From positions 3,758-40,106 of the forward strand of contig JNVV01000106.1 of NCBI GenBank assembly GCA_000733355.1: a stretch of DNA of 36,349 nt, written 5' to 3'. Source of the DNA: Falciphora oryzae (lineage: Eukaryota > Ascomycota > Sordariomycetes > Magnaporthales > Magnaporthaceae). Positions 10,870-21,743 of the stretch are shown here, one piece after another. How positions within the stretch are numbered: position 1 is the stretch's first letter; every line of letters starts with the position of its first letter. The notes beneath the pieces are model-generated. The model was given only the letters and a program-made list of their open reading frames with translations, did not search any database and was not told the DNA's origin. The translations under genes and the position numbers were made by a program.

Positions 10870-12300
10870 GCGGTATTGGAACCAGTAATCGAAATTAGCA
10901 AAATACGTGCTCCATTTTATTTAGCGGACACCAAGCTTTTATTTGGTTATAAAATGAACGAAGGCTTAATGATCCGTAACGATAGTAATTTTCGATCCCC
11001 ACAATTCAACTTCGAAGTGCTTGAGCGTTTAAATGACGGCGAGGAGTTTTCGATCCTAAATCGGGTACGTTCGTTCAATTAGAAACATGGTTTTGCTAAA
11101 GTAACCCACTGGTTTCCAGATCCCGTCTTTTTGTTATTGCCAAACAACTCCTCCTATGGCGTTGCGTAACGCGTCGGTTTCGACTCGGGTCGGGCGTCCC
11201 GGGGTAAAGAACGCTAGAACCGGGGCTTCGGTAGCCAGCTTCTTCATTTTCTTAAAGGCGTCCTTTTATTTAGGCCCTATTTCGAAGGTGGCGTCTTTTT
11301 TAAGGAAACGTGTTAAAGGTTTGGCATAATCGCTCGCGTAGTAACAAAATACTCGCACGTAATTGCACAATCCGAAAAAGGACTTAACCGCAGACTTGTT
11401 GGTAAGGTCCTCGAACTTCCAGTTGGTGATGGCGGCTATTTTGGTGGGGTCTATCCGGACGCTTTGGCCGATTTCGATAACTAGGCCCAAATACTCCAAT
11501 ATCGTGGTATTAAACCGGCTCTTTTTAATATCTTTTTAAAGGTGGGCTTGGTTTAACCGGTAAATAACCTTTTCGATATAAGCCTAATGCGTGGCCTCGT
11601 TAAACTTTTCCAAATAGATTAGGACGTCGTTAGCGTACGCGCTCGCGAAAACGTTTAAGAGCTCGTTTAATTGGGCGTTAATAAACGCTTGCTACCAAAT
11701 TAGGCCGACTTTAAATCCGAAAGGGAGGATTTTCCACTAAAATGTCCTTTAACGTGTCCGGAAAGCCGTTAAATACCGTAACTTTACCGACATTAACAAT
11801 CGGTTAAACGCGCGGATAATATTAACCTTAAACAGTCTTTTAGCTTTACCACATTTGGCAATCGTGCCGTTAACGTCGGGTACTAAAACGAGGCGGGATT
11901 TAAAAAATTTATTTACTTAGCGATAGTTTTAATAAAAACGCCGTTCGTTCGAATGTAGCTTCGGAACGAAAAAGTTTAAAGCAAATCTATCGGCTATATA
12001 AAACTTGATAAAACCGAAAGCGAAAAGTTCGTCGGTGGTTTATTTCTCGAATGGGAGCATCGAAAAAGGTGTCCGGTAGGTAAAAAGCGATCTTTCCAAA
12101 AGCTTTTCCAACTCGAGGATTACGTCGTACCTAAATCGATTCGGTAGGAGCTCGGTAGAAGCTTTTTTGGAAAAAAACCCTTTTAAATAAGCAATTTCCG
12201 GGGGAATTAGGCTTTGGACGAGCTTAATATGCCCAGGGTCCTCGCTAACGGGAAAAGGAATCGGCTGGCTAGAAAAGGTTCGTTAAGGTTTAACCGAAAT
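10870..12300 (-). pseudogene. Gypsy-2 reverse transcriptase and RNase H
   Basis: The fingers and palm are readable from about 12240 down, with TAA/TAG breaks (peptides LLPNRFRYDVILELEK and VNIIRAFNRLL). The catalytic box at 11626-11637 reads YAND where YADD is expected: GAC to AAC after T, the same TpG to TpA change as in Gypsy-1. The thumb/connection at 11266-11499 is open (EYLGLVIEIGQSVRIDPTKI; SFFGLCNYVRVF). RNase H, at about 10870-11260, is poorly legible. Confidence 0.88.
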
Positions 12301-12689
12301 TGCCTGGATCCTAGCGGTAGATTCGGGGCTTTCGAAGGGAATTAGGGCGTTAGGAAAGGGCAAAGACTTCCACCTCTTTTAGCGGGGGTCGTTTTCAATT
12401 TAGGCTTAAAAAGCCTAAATTTCCGTCGGCGGGGGGAGAGAGAAGGTTACAGACTTGGGGTGCGATCGAAGTTGCCGTTACCGTTCCGGGTTGGTGAGGA
12501 TGGCCTAAATTTGGTGCGATTGACGTTCCTTTTTAATTTGTTGGTCCATTAGGCGATTTCGCCGTTAGGCATTACGTTAGGCTACGGCGTTAAAGCGACC
12601 GTTAGACGGGGAGATGGTAATGGCCGGGGAAAATTTGGTGTTGTTAGGCAAAGCGTCGGGCCAGATAATTTCCCGTTTCGATGGGCGGA

Positions 12690-12860
12690 AGAGAAGGTTT
12701 CTTTTTGCTAACTAGAGCAATCCTATAAAGATATCGTAACCAGTATCTGCGATCCAGAACTTTTAATCGACGAAACGGCGGCCGTTTATCTCGAAAGTGG
12801 CGATAAGGATGTGGGTTACATTTGTCATTAGGAGATTACGGAAATCGGAAAGGGCGATAG
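12690..12860 (-). pseudogene. Gypsy-2 protease region
   Basis: The minus strand reads ILIATFEINGRRFVD, a stop, then KFWIADTGYDIFIG. The Asp-Thr-Gly triad lies at 12739-12747 and appears unmutated here. The position between the knuckle and RT fits a retropepsin, but the residues after DTG differ from the usual hydrophobic pattern, so the assignment is moderate. Confidence 0.55.
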
Positions 12861-13099
12861 GTCGAAACAGCCGTTTAACTTCAGCTCCAAAGTGCTTTTT
12901 AGCAAAAGCGGCTGCTTTGTAGCTAATAAAGAGATGGGCTGTGGCTTTAATGTTACAAAGTGCTTTAAAATTAATTCCAAAACCGCTACGTTGGAGCTGC
13001 GCTTTAAAAAGGAAGGAGGGTTAACTTTTATTACCGATTCTAGCTACATTAGGCATTTGGACCGCCGAGGAGACTTCCGGCGGTTTATTTAGTTTTTCG

Positions 13100-14490
13100 A
13101 TTCGCATGCCGAATACGATGAAATCGATTTGCTAGTGTTCGAGTCGCTTTCCTCGTTAAATAGTACTCCTTTTGCCTTAAAGCGGCGGAAAATTGCGGCG
13201 ATCTTCTTCTTTTTCTAGCAATTTCGAGCTAAATAACCTTATCCGCCGCAAGCGTAGCAAACGCTATTCGTCTTAGGCGTGGCCAGCTTGGTGTCTTTTT
13301 TGGGAGCCTTATCCTTAAGTACGTCGGAAATACGGGACTTACGCCCGCGGTACTTGCGACGTTTATCATTCTTTTTTGGGGTTTTTGCCTATTTTTCCTT
13401 GCGAATTAGGTAGGTACGATAATAGGCTAAGGCGGCGCCGGTTACGTTGCGGGTAAACATCTCGTAGCTAATGTTGGGGTCTTCGGCGTCGTTAAACAGG
13501 CGGGGATTAAGGTTTAGGAAAATATGCTTGAAAAAAATATTTTTGCGTTCTTTTATAATAATATTAGCGCGGTCGGCCAGTACGTTAATCTTTGCGATAA
13601 ACTGGTGGATATCCATGGATTTATCAGCTAGATCGTACATTATCTTGCTAAGTTCGGCTTAAGCCTTAATGGGTTGATAGGCGTTGTAATAAACGGCGGC
13701 GAGCGTGGCTACTATTTCTAACGCGTTAGCAAACGGGTTTTTGGAAAAAGGGTTATATCGGGCTTTAAGGAGGAAGTTGGCATTTCCGGTCGTATTCGTA
13801 TAAATTACAACCATACGACTGCGCTCGTTCTTAAAGGTGGTATCGTTTTCCATAAACTTATCGGCCAAACGGACCACCCAATTGGTAAATTCGTCCTTAT
13901 CGCCGCTAAAAGCGCCAAGCTCCATTCCGGTACGCTTATCTTTCGAATTGTAATCTGGGTTTTTGGTTATCATATCGCCTTTATCGTTATAAGGTTTAAA
14001 AGCTGGGAGGGCGGTTACGCTAATGGGTACGAACGCTATGCCTCTAAAAACGCTTTCGGTTAGGGTAAATTAGCGGGAAATGGAAACGCCCTAGGTTCGG
14101 AGTTAGGACATAACGGCGGCGACAACCGCCGCCATATCGGCCTACTGGGCAAGCGGGGAGGGGGTTTAGCCAAACATGGTTATATTTGGGTTGTTATCCT
14201 TAACCAGGTTCTCGTTTGTTGATTTAGACGCTTAATTTTCTTTTTTTTGTAATTGCTCGTTTGCGCTTTAAAGCGGGTAGTCGGGGTTAGTCTTTTATTT
14301 CGCGAGCACGACGTCGGGCTCGTAAAAAACCTCGATTTCAGATTCGATGTCGTTTTTTAGGTCGGTAGGTTGGGACGGCGTATTTTCTACCGCGGGGTTA
14401 GTTTCGGTAGGCTTTTTTAACACGTTTTTTATTAAGCGAGATAACTTTTTCGTAAACGACCCCCAATCCTTTTTTTTGGGCATAGGGTCG
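13100..14490 (-). pseudogene. Gypsy-2 gag with altered zinc knuckle
   Basis: Capsid-like open pieces lie at 13389-13640 (SMDIHQFIAKINVLADRA) and 13659-13973 (AFSGDKDEFTNWVVRLADKF), a typical fungal Gypsy gag motif. A basic and acidic N-terminal piece is at 14295-14483. The nucleocapsid knuckle at 13218-13259 reads C-Y-A-C-G-G-stop-G-Y-L-A-R-N-C: the spacing is CX2CX4HX4C, but the zinc-binding His is Tyr (CAC to TAC) and an expected Gln is TAA. Confidence 0.78.
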
Positions 14491-14603
14491 TGTTGTCGCG
14501 TAAGGTTTTGCGTCGTTCACGTCCGACGGGGCTAGGGGGTGAAATAAGTGGTGCTATATTTAATAGATCGCTTAGCTAGCGAAATATGGAGATAGAAAAG
14601 TAG

Positions 14604-14819
14604 TGTTACGATCGGGGAGCGTAGGTTTCGCAGCCAGGTGCAATTGATGCTATGGATTGAAAACTTTTTTATAGGGAGGAAATAGGGAAGAAAGGCGCGG
14701 CGCGCCAAAGGCGCGATGCGGTAAAAAAAGCGGTGCGGCTTTTTATCGCGCGGGCCATTCCGCGGCGCGTGCTTACGTGGATGCCTGCGGCGTGCGGTGA
14801 ACTGCCCTAGGCCGTCATA
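14604..14819 (-). repeat. Gypsy-2 5' LTR (216 bp)
   Basis: Gap-free match to 8887-9102. Ends TGTTACG and CGTCATA, where the last dinucleotide CA has become TA. It is followed at once by LINE coding sequence. Confidence 0.93.
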
Positions 14820-17800
14820 AGCATCAGCGGAAATCGACCCTTTGCTAGCAACTAATTCGGACCATTACACGATACGGATCGAGGTCCTTAACCCCAATAA
14901 CGCCGTGCCCGACTGCCGGCGGATCACATTGCCGGACGACAAACTTCCAATGTTCGCAAACGTGGTTGCAAATAGTGCCGGCGGCCTACCGCCACTTGGA
15001 ACACTGCATACTACGGGCTATTTGGATAAAGCAGCTGAAGCACTAATAAACCTACTAAAGGGCGCGTTAGTTGCTTTCGGCCGGGGGCCTAAAGTCGAAA
15101 GAAAAGGCCAACCGTGGTGGAACGAAAAATGCGCCAGCGCACAACGGGACCTTGCAAAAGCTATGGCAAACGGCGGGCCTTTTACAGCCGAAGCCCACGC
15201 TTTGGGGGCAACGGTCCGGGCGGCCAAAAGACAGCATTGGGCAAACGTATTGGAGGAAGTCGATTCCCCGGAAGCGCTGTACCGTGCTGTAAAATGGCAT
15301 AAACTCGCACTTGCTATACGGCTTCCTCCGTTAAATATCGACGGGGAGGTTATAATAGCCCTAGCGGATAAAGCGGAAGTATTGGGCCGCAAGATCCTCC
15401 GTAGGTTTACGGCGGAGGACGACCTATAGGAGGACCCGTGGCAGCATGGGGCCCCCTAAGGGACCGCATAACTCCCGTGGGACCCCTACGTCCCCTTGGA
15501 GGAATGCCGGAAGTGCATTATTGGCACGGCAAACACGGCCCCGGGCGTCGACTCCCTATCGGTTAGGCTGCTTACAGCGGCATGGCCGGCAATAGGGGAA
15601 TACGTTAGGGCCTTTTTCGAAGTATGCTTTAGGGCCGGGCACTACCCGGGCCTTTTCCGTACCGCGGAGGTGGTAATGCTAAAAAAGCCGAATAAAGAGG
15701 ATATGACGGACCCGAAGTCCTACCGCCCGATAGCTTTGCTCCCGTGTTTAGGGAAGGGGTTGGAGCGTTTGGTAGCTTCGCGGATGGCATCCTTCGCGTT
15801 GTAGCACGGGCTGATAGCCCCGCAATACGCCGGGGCTACCCCGAAAAAGGCCGCCACCGATTTAACGGCGTGCGTGGCCTATGAGGTGGAACGGGCTTTC
15901 CAAAAGGGCAAAACGGCCGCCCTCGTTACTATGGACGTATAAGGGGCTTTCGACGCCGTACTCCGCCGGAGGCTCCTCCGGAGGCTATTAAACTAAGGGT
16001 GGGACCCAACGCTCGTACGATGGGTATTATTTTTCGCAGGAAATAGGGTGGTTAAAGTGCGTTTGGAAGACGCTACGGCACCCCTTTTTTCCCCGGATTG
16101 CGGGCTACCCTAAGGGTTACCGGCATTACCGGTCCTTTTTATGCTTTATATGGCCGAAATCCTACCCAAAGCAAAAGCGGTCAGGTACGGATATGCGGAC
16201 GATATAGGCATTTGCGTAACGGGAAGCACCCCGGAGGAGTGCTCCCGTAAAGCAGGGGCTACGGTGACGGAAATCTTCCGTTAGGGAAGGGCTAATAAAG
16301 TGGCTTTCGACCCGGGGAAGTGCGAATTTATGCATTTTTCCAGGCAGAGAAATCCTACAACCCTAGCGGTTACGGTAGAAGGCTTTACCATACAATAAGC
16401 TACAGGAGCTTTACGGTGGTTAGGGGTCCTTTTTGACCTACGGCTTAATTTTGGCCCGCACGTTGACCATAGGATTGCAAAAGCCCAAAAGGTTGCCAAC
16501 TACCTCCGGAGGCTAACGAATTCGATAGGGGGGATACCGGCACATTCGGTATACAAAGCCGTAACAACGGTGATAATCCCTACAGTTTTATACGGGGCCG
16601 AGGTTTGGTATAGGGGCAAGACCAAACCACACCCGTATAAGCCGGCACGTTAATAAAGTACCCGGTAAGGCTATTTAATCGAACGGGTCGATAAAGCCCT
16701 ACAAGCGTCCCTTCGGGCAGTGGTTCCAGTTTGGAAAACCATACCGATAAACGCTTTGCATTACGAATCCGGCATTCCTGGCGCCGAAGCACTTTTGGAA
16801 CAAGCCCGTTTCCGTTTTGCGGCCCGCATAAAGACAGTTCCGGAGGATCACCCCCTGGCCGCAGCGGCCAAGCCGATCCTCAATGCCCGGGGGCCTAGGG
16901 CAGGCCTGCCCGGCAGGCTTACGACCTCGCTGCAAAGGACGGCCGGACTCCTTCCGGCGTGCACCCGCCCGGCTTACCTCCCTTATAAATATACGGGGCT
17001 TACGGTGGCCACACAGGAAAAACAAGCAGCCGCCAAAGCATTTATGGCGTGGCTTCGCACCCTCCCCCCTACCGACGTTATAATATATAGCGACGGGTCC
17101 AAAGCGGAAAACGGGGCAGTTGGTTACGGCTGGGTAATCCACCAAGCCGGCCAACGCAAACTCTCCGGGCACGGCCGGCTGGCGCATCCGGCGGAAGTAT
17201 TCGACGGCGAGGCGGAAGGGGGCCGGATGGGCCTCCGTAAAGCCGTTTGGAGCTTCCGCAACTGCACTTTCCATTTGTGCCTCGATAACACCTCGGCGGC
17301 TAATGGCTTTTTAAGCACGGCCCCCGACAGCTCACAAGGGGCCTTTAAAGAGGTCCATTACTTTATGGACAAACACCGGGTACACGTCCGTTGGTCCCCG
17401 GGCCACACTGGAATCCCCGGGAACGAAGAGGCCGATGCCGAAGCAAAGCTAGGATCGGCTTTGCCGATACCCCAACACTCCAAGCCAACGGTGGCCGGAG
17501 TAAAGGCTTTAGCCCGGAAGATGGCCCGGGACGCCCGAAACACCTGGTTCGAAAACAGCCTCCCGGACCGGTATAAGGCTATAGGCCTCCCGCCGGTACC
17601 ACGGCCCGCACCCGAAGCTTTACAGCTACACCGGAAGGTGTTACAGCGGCTAATGGCCGCACGTACAGGGCACGGGGATTTCGACTGGTACCACCGAAAG
17701 TACCAGCACGAAAACGATAACCCGTGCCGCTGCGGAAGAAACAAGTCCCCCTCCCACCCTGTATATTGCAGGCTGGCCAAGGCGGCAGAAGACAAGTGGC

Positions 17801-17922
17801 CTACAACGGACCCCTCCCCGGCTTTTGATAGGCCCGGATATTGGAAACGGCTATTGCAAAAGCCTTTCCTTTTTGCTTCGTTCGTCGAAGCTATTAACTA
17901 CTACATTATCGCTGGGCGGTAG
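14820..17922 (+). pseudogene. Tad-type LINE ORF2 (endonuclease end, RT, RNase H), 5'-truncated
   Basis: One plus-strand frame of about 1030 codons without any frameshift. It opens inside the APE-type endonuclease (SDHY at 14857-14868, its last catalytic motif). The RT domain follows (KKPNKEDMTDPKSYRPIALL at about 15680-15740; YADD at 16192-16203), then a tether. RNase HI has YSDGS at about 17086-17100, an Asp in LDNTSAANG and GHTGIPGNEEAD. The C-terminal Cys/His motif is at 17725-17769 (CRCG, His, Cys). Twelve internal stops occur at 15427, 15457, 15469, 15802, 15940, 15994, 16111, 16282, 16396, 16651, 16654 and 16666. All are TAA or TAG, mostly at Gln positions and one (16282) probably Trp. 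From 16669 to 17919 the frame is fully open. Confidence 0.93.
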
Positions 17923-18380
17923 TAACAGGGCCTAAATAGCCCGCATATAACCTATTTTCCTTTCTCTTTTGCACTTTTCACTTTTCCTTTGTACTATTAG
18001 GACTAGCAGTAGGCTCGTTAGTCCCCCGCACCTCCGGCCGGGCCCAGGGGAGGTCCCGAGGACCCCCCCGCCCAACCCGGCCTTGCCCCCTTTCCGGCAC
18101 ACCCGCCGGCCAACAGCACTACTACCACTCGCAGCGCTTCACAACGCCCCGGCGTATATATTTACGCCCTACCGCCGATCGCCCGCTCACTAGCAAGGAG
18201 CGCCGGAATGCGGCCCGACCTCCGTGTGCTTTCGGGTTTAATCTGCTAGCCGCCTTAATAGCTACATGTAGCTTAATGTTTAGCTTAGGTAGCGCTAGCA
18301 CGTCATATGCCCCTTGGGAGGCAGGGACTGGTAAATCCCGATATAATGACGTTAAATATACTCTCTCTCTCTCTCTCTCT
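17923..18380 (+). mobile_element. Probable LINE 3' UTR ending in a CT microsatellite
   Basis: Noncoding, pyrimidine-rich after the ORF2 stop, with a GC-rich middle. It ends in (CT)10 at 18361-18380, after which sequence character changes. LINEs commonly finish in a simple repeat or poly-A, so I place the 3' end here by inference. No flanking target duplication can be checked because the 5' end is missing. Confidence 0.5.
18361..18380. repeat. (CT)10 microsatellite
   Basis: Twenty bases of perfect CT dinucleotide repeat. Confidence 0.97.
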
Positions 18381-19470
18381 AGATAGCCATTTCAACCAAG
18401 AGGGTTTGTTGCAGCTTGGCCTCTTCGCCCTCGTTGGTGCCGTGACAAATAAGCTTATTTTGTCAGTATATACTTGCATTACTTGTGCCTATTTGGGAAA
18501 TTGGAAAATTTAAATTTGGATCGTAAGCATAAAAAAAAGTAATTCGCCGGTAACGCGACGCAAAAATAAAATAGTATAAATTGCACGACGTTAAACGTAG
18601 CCCAAATGCCTAGGGATGTAAATTTTACCGTATTTAGCTTTAACCCATAAAAAAATAGGCAAAAACTACGGAATTAGTATAACGAAATCGTAACACCGGA
18701 ATGGAACGGAGGTGTTCAAATATGAAGCCCAACTGTAGTCCAAAAAGTGGGAATGCCTTTAAAGCGGGAACAAGCGTAGCGAGTGGACACTACTCATCCG
18801 ACCGGAGGGGAGGATGGTGGGGATCCTCCAATGCCTAGCCTGTGCATACGCACACCGGGTATGATCCAACACACAGACTGTCTGGCATGCTGCCAGTACC
18901 GGAATGCAAAGACAGCCACTGCGTATGACGTGAGTACTCGCAGCCGCCACTTGATGGAGAATATCTGGTGGTTTGGAGAGCTTACGCTGTTTTTGCGCGC
19001 AGGTCATTTTTGCCCTCGGGCGAATGGGTCGGCCGATTTACGGTTTCGACCCCGAGACACACGTCCCCCGAGAGGAGGGTAGCCGAGCCAGCAGGTGAAT
19101 ATCCGAGCCGGCCTCACTATCCGAGCCTTGTTGACGCCCAAGTCCGATGCCCATACCACGTTGTTTGCTTTTGGCGTGGCCGCGCCATATTACTTTATAT
19201 CACGACGAACAGGGGACGAATACCAATCTTTCTGCTGCCCATTTACTCGGGTAAGTTGCAGGCCGAAGGCCTGCCCTGGGAGAAAATCTCTATCTAGTGG
19301 TGCCTGGAGGCCCGTGCGTAGGGTTGGTCACGCGACCTCGCGCGTGCCGTGACACTTTATTTTGTTTACACGAAGGGAGCATGGTGTGGCGTTGGGCGTT
19401 TTGAGGGAATTGTAACGGCAACCTCCCGTTCAGAATTTCATTCGCTTTCATTTGTTGCGATTGTCGCCAC
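18381..19470. other. Unassigned intergenic stretch
   Basis: 18381-18720 is AT-rich and looks degraded. From about 18720 to 19470 the sequence is GC-balanced with many intact CpA and TpG, so it does not look heavily RIP-mutated. Small open frames exist on both strands (18783-19082 and 18759-19007), but none shows a domain, codon bias or recognisable start. I see no gene I can support. Confidence 0.5.
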
Positions 19471-19964
19471 GGCACGCCGGCACCTACACATGTACCTAGG
19501 TGGGCACCAAGGTTCTGCTTTTACCGAAGCGAGGCAGAGTTAGGTGGGCATAACAGCCGCTGACACCAAACAAACTCCTTTTGAAGCTAACACGGCCGCA
19601 AGAGGCAAACAGATGTCAGCTGGCATTGCGAGGAATGACTCTACGTAACGTCATAGATGATGGTATCTGGTGGATGGCATCATAAGGGATGAGCCACCTG
19701 CCTTTGATCAAGGACGACCCAGCACCGGCACGCCGGTACCTACATATGTACCTAAAGGTTCTGCTCTTACCGAAGCGAGGCAGAGTTAGGTGGGCATAAC
19801 GGCCGCTGACAAACAAACTCCTTTTGAAGCTGACACGGCCGCAAGAAGCAAACAGATGTTAGCTGGCATTGCGAGGAATGACTCCATGTAACGTTATAGA
19901 TGATGGTATATGGTGGATGGCATCATAAGGGATGAGCCACCTGCCTTGATCAAGGACAACCCAG
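19471..19964. repeat. Tandem duplication, unit about 256 bp
   Basis: The segment starting ggcacgccgg at 19471 recurs at 19727. Both copies carry, in order, cctacacatgtacct or its variant, ttaccgaagcgaggcagag, ctccttttgaagct, gcattgcgaggaatgac and gggatgagccacctgcc. Copy 2 is slightly shorter and ends near 19964. Differences are mainly transitions plus small gaps. No coding potential is visible; a solo or tandem LTR or a subtelomeric repeat are options. Confidence 0.9.
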
Positions 19965-20269
19965 CGCCGCCGCCTTAGACTCGTAAACTTGTTCCATGGA
20001 AAATCCCCCGCCGGTTTAGCGGCATTTCCGTTTTAGGTCACTTCTTTTTTGGGTATAGCGCTTTTAAATGGAGCTTTCTGATTCGAAAAATCAATCACCT
20101 AGGTATCCATTTTACAATTCCCACCCCCTCTTCCACCCACTTTCCTTGCTTAGGCTATAGCTGCCTATTTCCACGCTACTTTACGTTTATACAAATCAAC
20201 TGCTTATTCCTTTTTGCCTAGCATTATAAAGGAGTATACTTTTAAAAAAAAAATTCTTTTCCTATTTTA
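19965..20269. other. AT-rich intergenic stretch
   Basis: Pyrimidine-rich on the plus strand with T and A runs near 20230-20250. I see no reading frame or repeat I can support. Confidence 0.4.
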
Positions 20270-20961
20270 TAGCTATTTACATTTCAAACCCGTTTTTATT
20301 CCTTTTATTTACAAATAATTGCATTTTATTATAATTCGGCTCGTATTGCAATCCTAATTTGTACTTAAAGCTAGATATCGGGAAAACAAATAGGCCTACC
20401 TTACTTTTCCATATCACAACTTCTTAACCGCTTTTATCCTTTTGTTAAATTTTCGATTAAATTTTTTATTTTTCTTAGCCAACTTTTTAAATAGGCAGCC
20501 GGAAAACCCGGCCCCGCAAAAACTATTACATTGTAAAATCGTTAAAGTTATATGGACTTCGCCAATATTTTTAACCAAGTTCTACTTCCGTTTCCACGAA
20601 TAGCATAAAGGAATTTACAATATCTTTTAAAAACGGTTCGTATTAACTTACTAACCCGGTTTAATGCCTAATATATAATTCCGCAGCTTTAATAACAGCT
20701 TCCCGCAATATAACCGTAAAGCTAGTAATTTTACGGACTAATCCTAAAAGGCGGCTCCTTTTAACTTCAAAGGCAGGTGAATTTGCCTTTCCATCGGAAA
20801 GTTTCTGCAATAATCTAGGCTGCAAATGTGTTGTTATATCTCGTAAAAAAACGGCAGCTCTATTAAGCAAACCTGATAGGCCGCGTTACCTTTAAAGCTC
20901 TCCCTTTGCCGTTTTTCTTAATTTTTTTCGGCATTTCCGAAACCAATATCAATATGCATTA
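20270..20961 (-). pseudogene. Degraded reading frame, inverted partner of 21555-21960
   Basis: A minus-strand frame readable for about 200 codons with many TAA/TAG and no TGA that I found. The best stretch is at 20661-20870 (LLNRAAVFLRDITT; LLQKLSDGKANSPAF). Its first part is homologous to the plus-strand frame beginning near 21590. I do not recognise the protein; the repeat arrangement suggests a transposon-borne gene. The boundaries are those of readability, not real ends. Confidence 0.45.
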
Positions 20962-21743
20962 TGATTTTAATAATGCCTTAGCCAAGTTTCCTTACAAAAG
21001 CTAATTTAGCTTGTCGTGTGGTTGGTTTAGCGGGGTTACCGGTAAGCAACAGTCAGCCGGAAGGGCCGGGGGTTTACTGTAAGCAAAACGCTTAAAAAAA
21101 ATAAATAGATGCCCCTCCTCCAAGTTTGCGGAAATCGGAGGGATCGAGCATTAGTGGCAAAAGGTACGTTCCGTACGTGTTTATAGTGTACCAGTCATTT
21201 GCGAAGCCAAATTGTACCTTACGGCAGCGGTGGCCTAGTGCGTACTAGGGAAAAAAAAGCGTTTCGAACGCTAGGTGGCGGGGTAAGATAAAGTAAATGG
21301 CAAAAAGTCCGTTACAATAAGTCCGAATATTGTATGCTTATTGCAAATGGGGTAATCCCAAAGCGTAAACATACCAAAAAAAAGCGAAATTCTTATCGCT
21401 TCTTTCCCTATATTGCCCCGACACCAACCACCGAAACGCCTTTTTTCCTAAAACCGCATCAAACCACCGCCGCCGCATATTCCAACTCGATCTCATCACT
21501 AGCCCACTAAAAAATAAGGAAAGCTATATCACCTTTTAAAAAAAGATTTGGTTAAAATATGCATATTAAAATTGGTTTTCGGTAATGCCGAAAAAAAATT
21601 AAAAACGATGGTAAAAGGTAGGCTTTAAAAGCGACGCGTCCTATTACATCCGCCCAATAAAGCTGCCGTTTTCTTACAAAATATAACGTGTATCTACAAC
21701 CTAACCTATTAAAAAAATTTACTAAATGATAGCAAAGCAAATT
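20779..21743. repeat. Large imperfect inverted repeat (arms about 190 bp)
   Basis: The left arm is about 20779-20961 and the right arm about 21555-21743, separated by about 590 bp. Shared landmarks include tttttcggcattnccgaaa, cggcagctntatt and aatatgcat. Identity is roughly three quarters, and most differences are transitions. The spacer (20962-21554) has no gene I can support; it holds a gggccgggggtttactgtaa segment and AT-rich flanks. Confidence 0.75.

Larger units (their letters stand above)
8887..14819 (-). mobile_element. Gypsy-2: second dead Ty3/Gypsy chromovirus, 5933 bp
   Basis: Two 216-bp LTRs bound a minus-strand element with gag, CCHC knuckle, protease, RT, integrase and chromodomain in Ty3/Gypsy order. 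It is unrelated in LTR sequence to Gypsy-1 and is a different family. All domains carry TAA/TAG stops, denser than in Gypsy-1. A direct 5-bp duplication next to the LTRs is not perfect: agcat follows the right LTR, while the left agcat is separated from the LTR by eight bases (8879-8886). Confidence 0.93.

Noticed and set aside
16699..17795. Long minus-strand ORFs of 191 and 145 codons
   Set aside because: They are antisense to the open LINE RNase H frame and show no domain.
14820..17922. A reassigned genetic code with TAA/TAG read as Gln
   Set aside because: Some TAG codons sit at expected Trp positions (16282 in the LINE, about 5578 in Gypsy-1). CAA and CAG are still common. The same context change also gives Thr to Ile, His to Tyr and Asp to Asn at key sites. 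Point mutation explains all of these.
19095..19352. 85-codon ORF in ordinary-looking DNA
   Set aside because: There is no domain or conserved pattern, and competing frames overlap it on the same strand.
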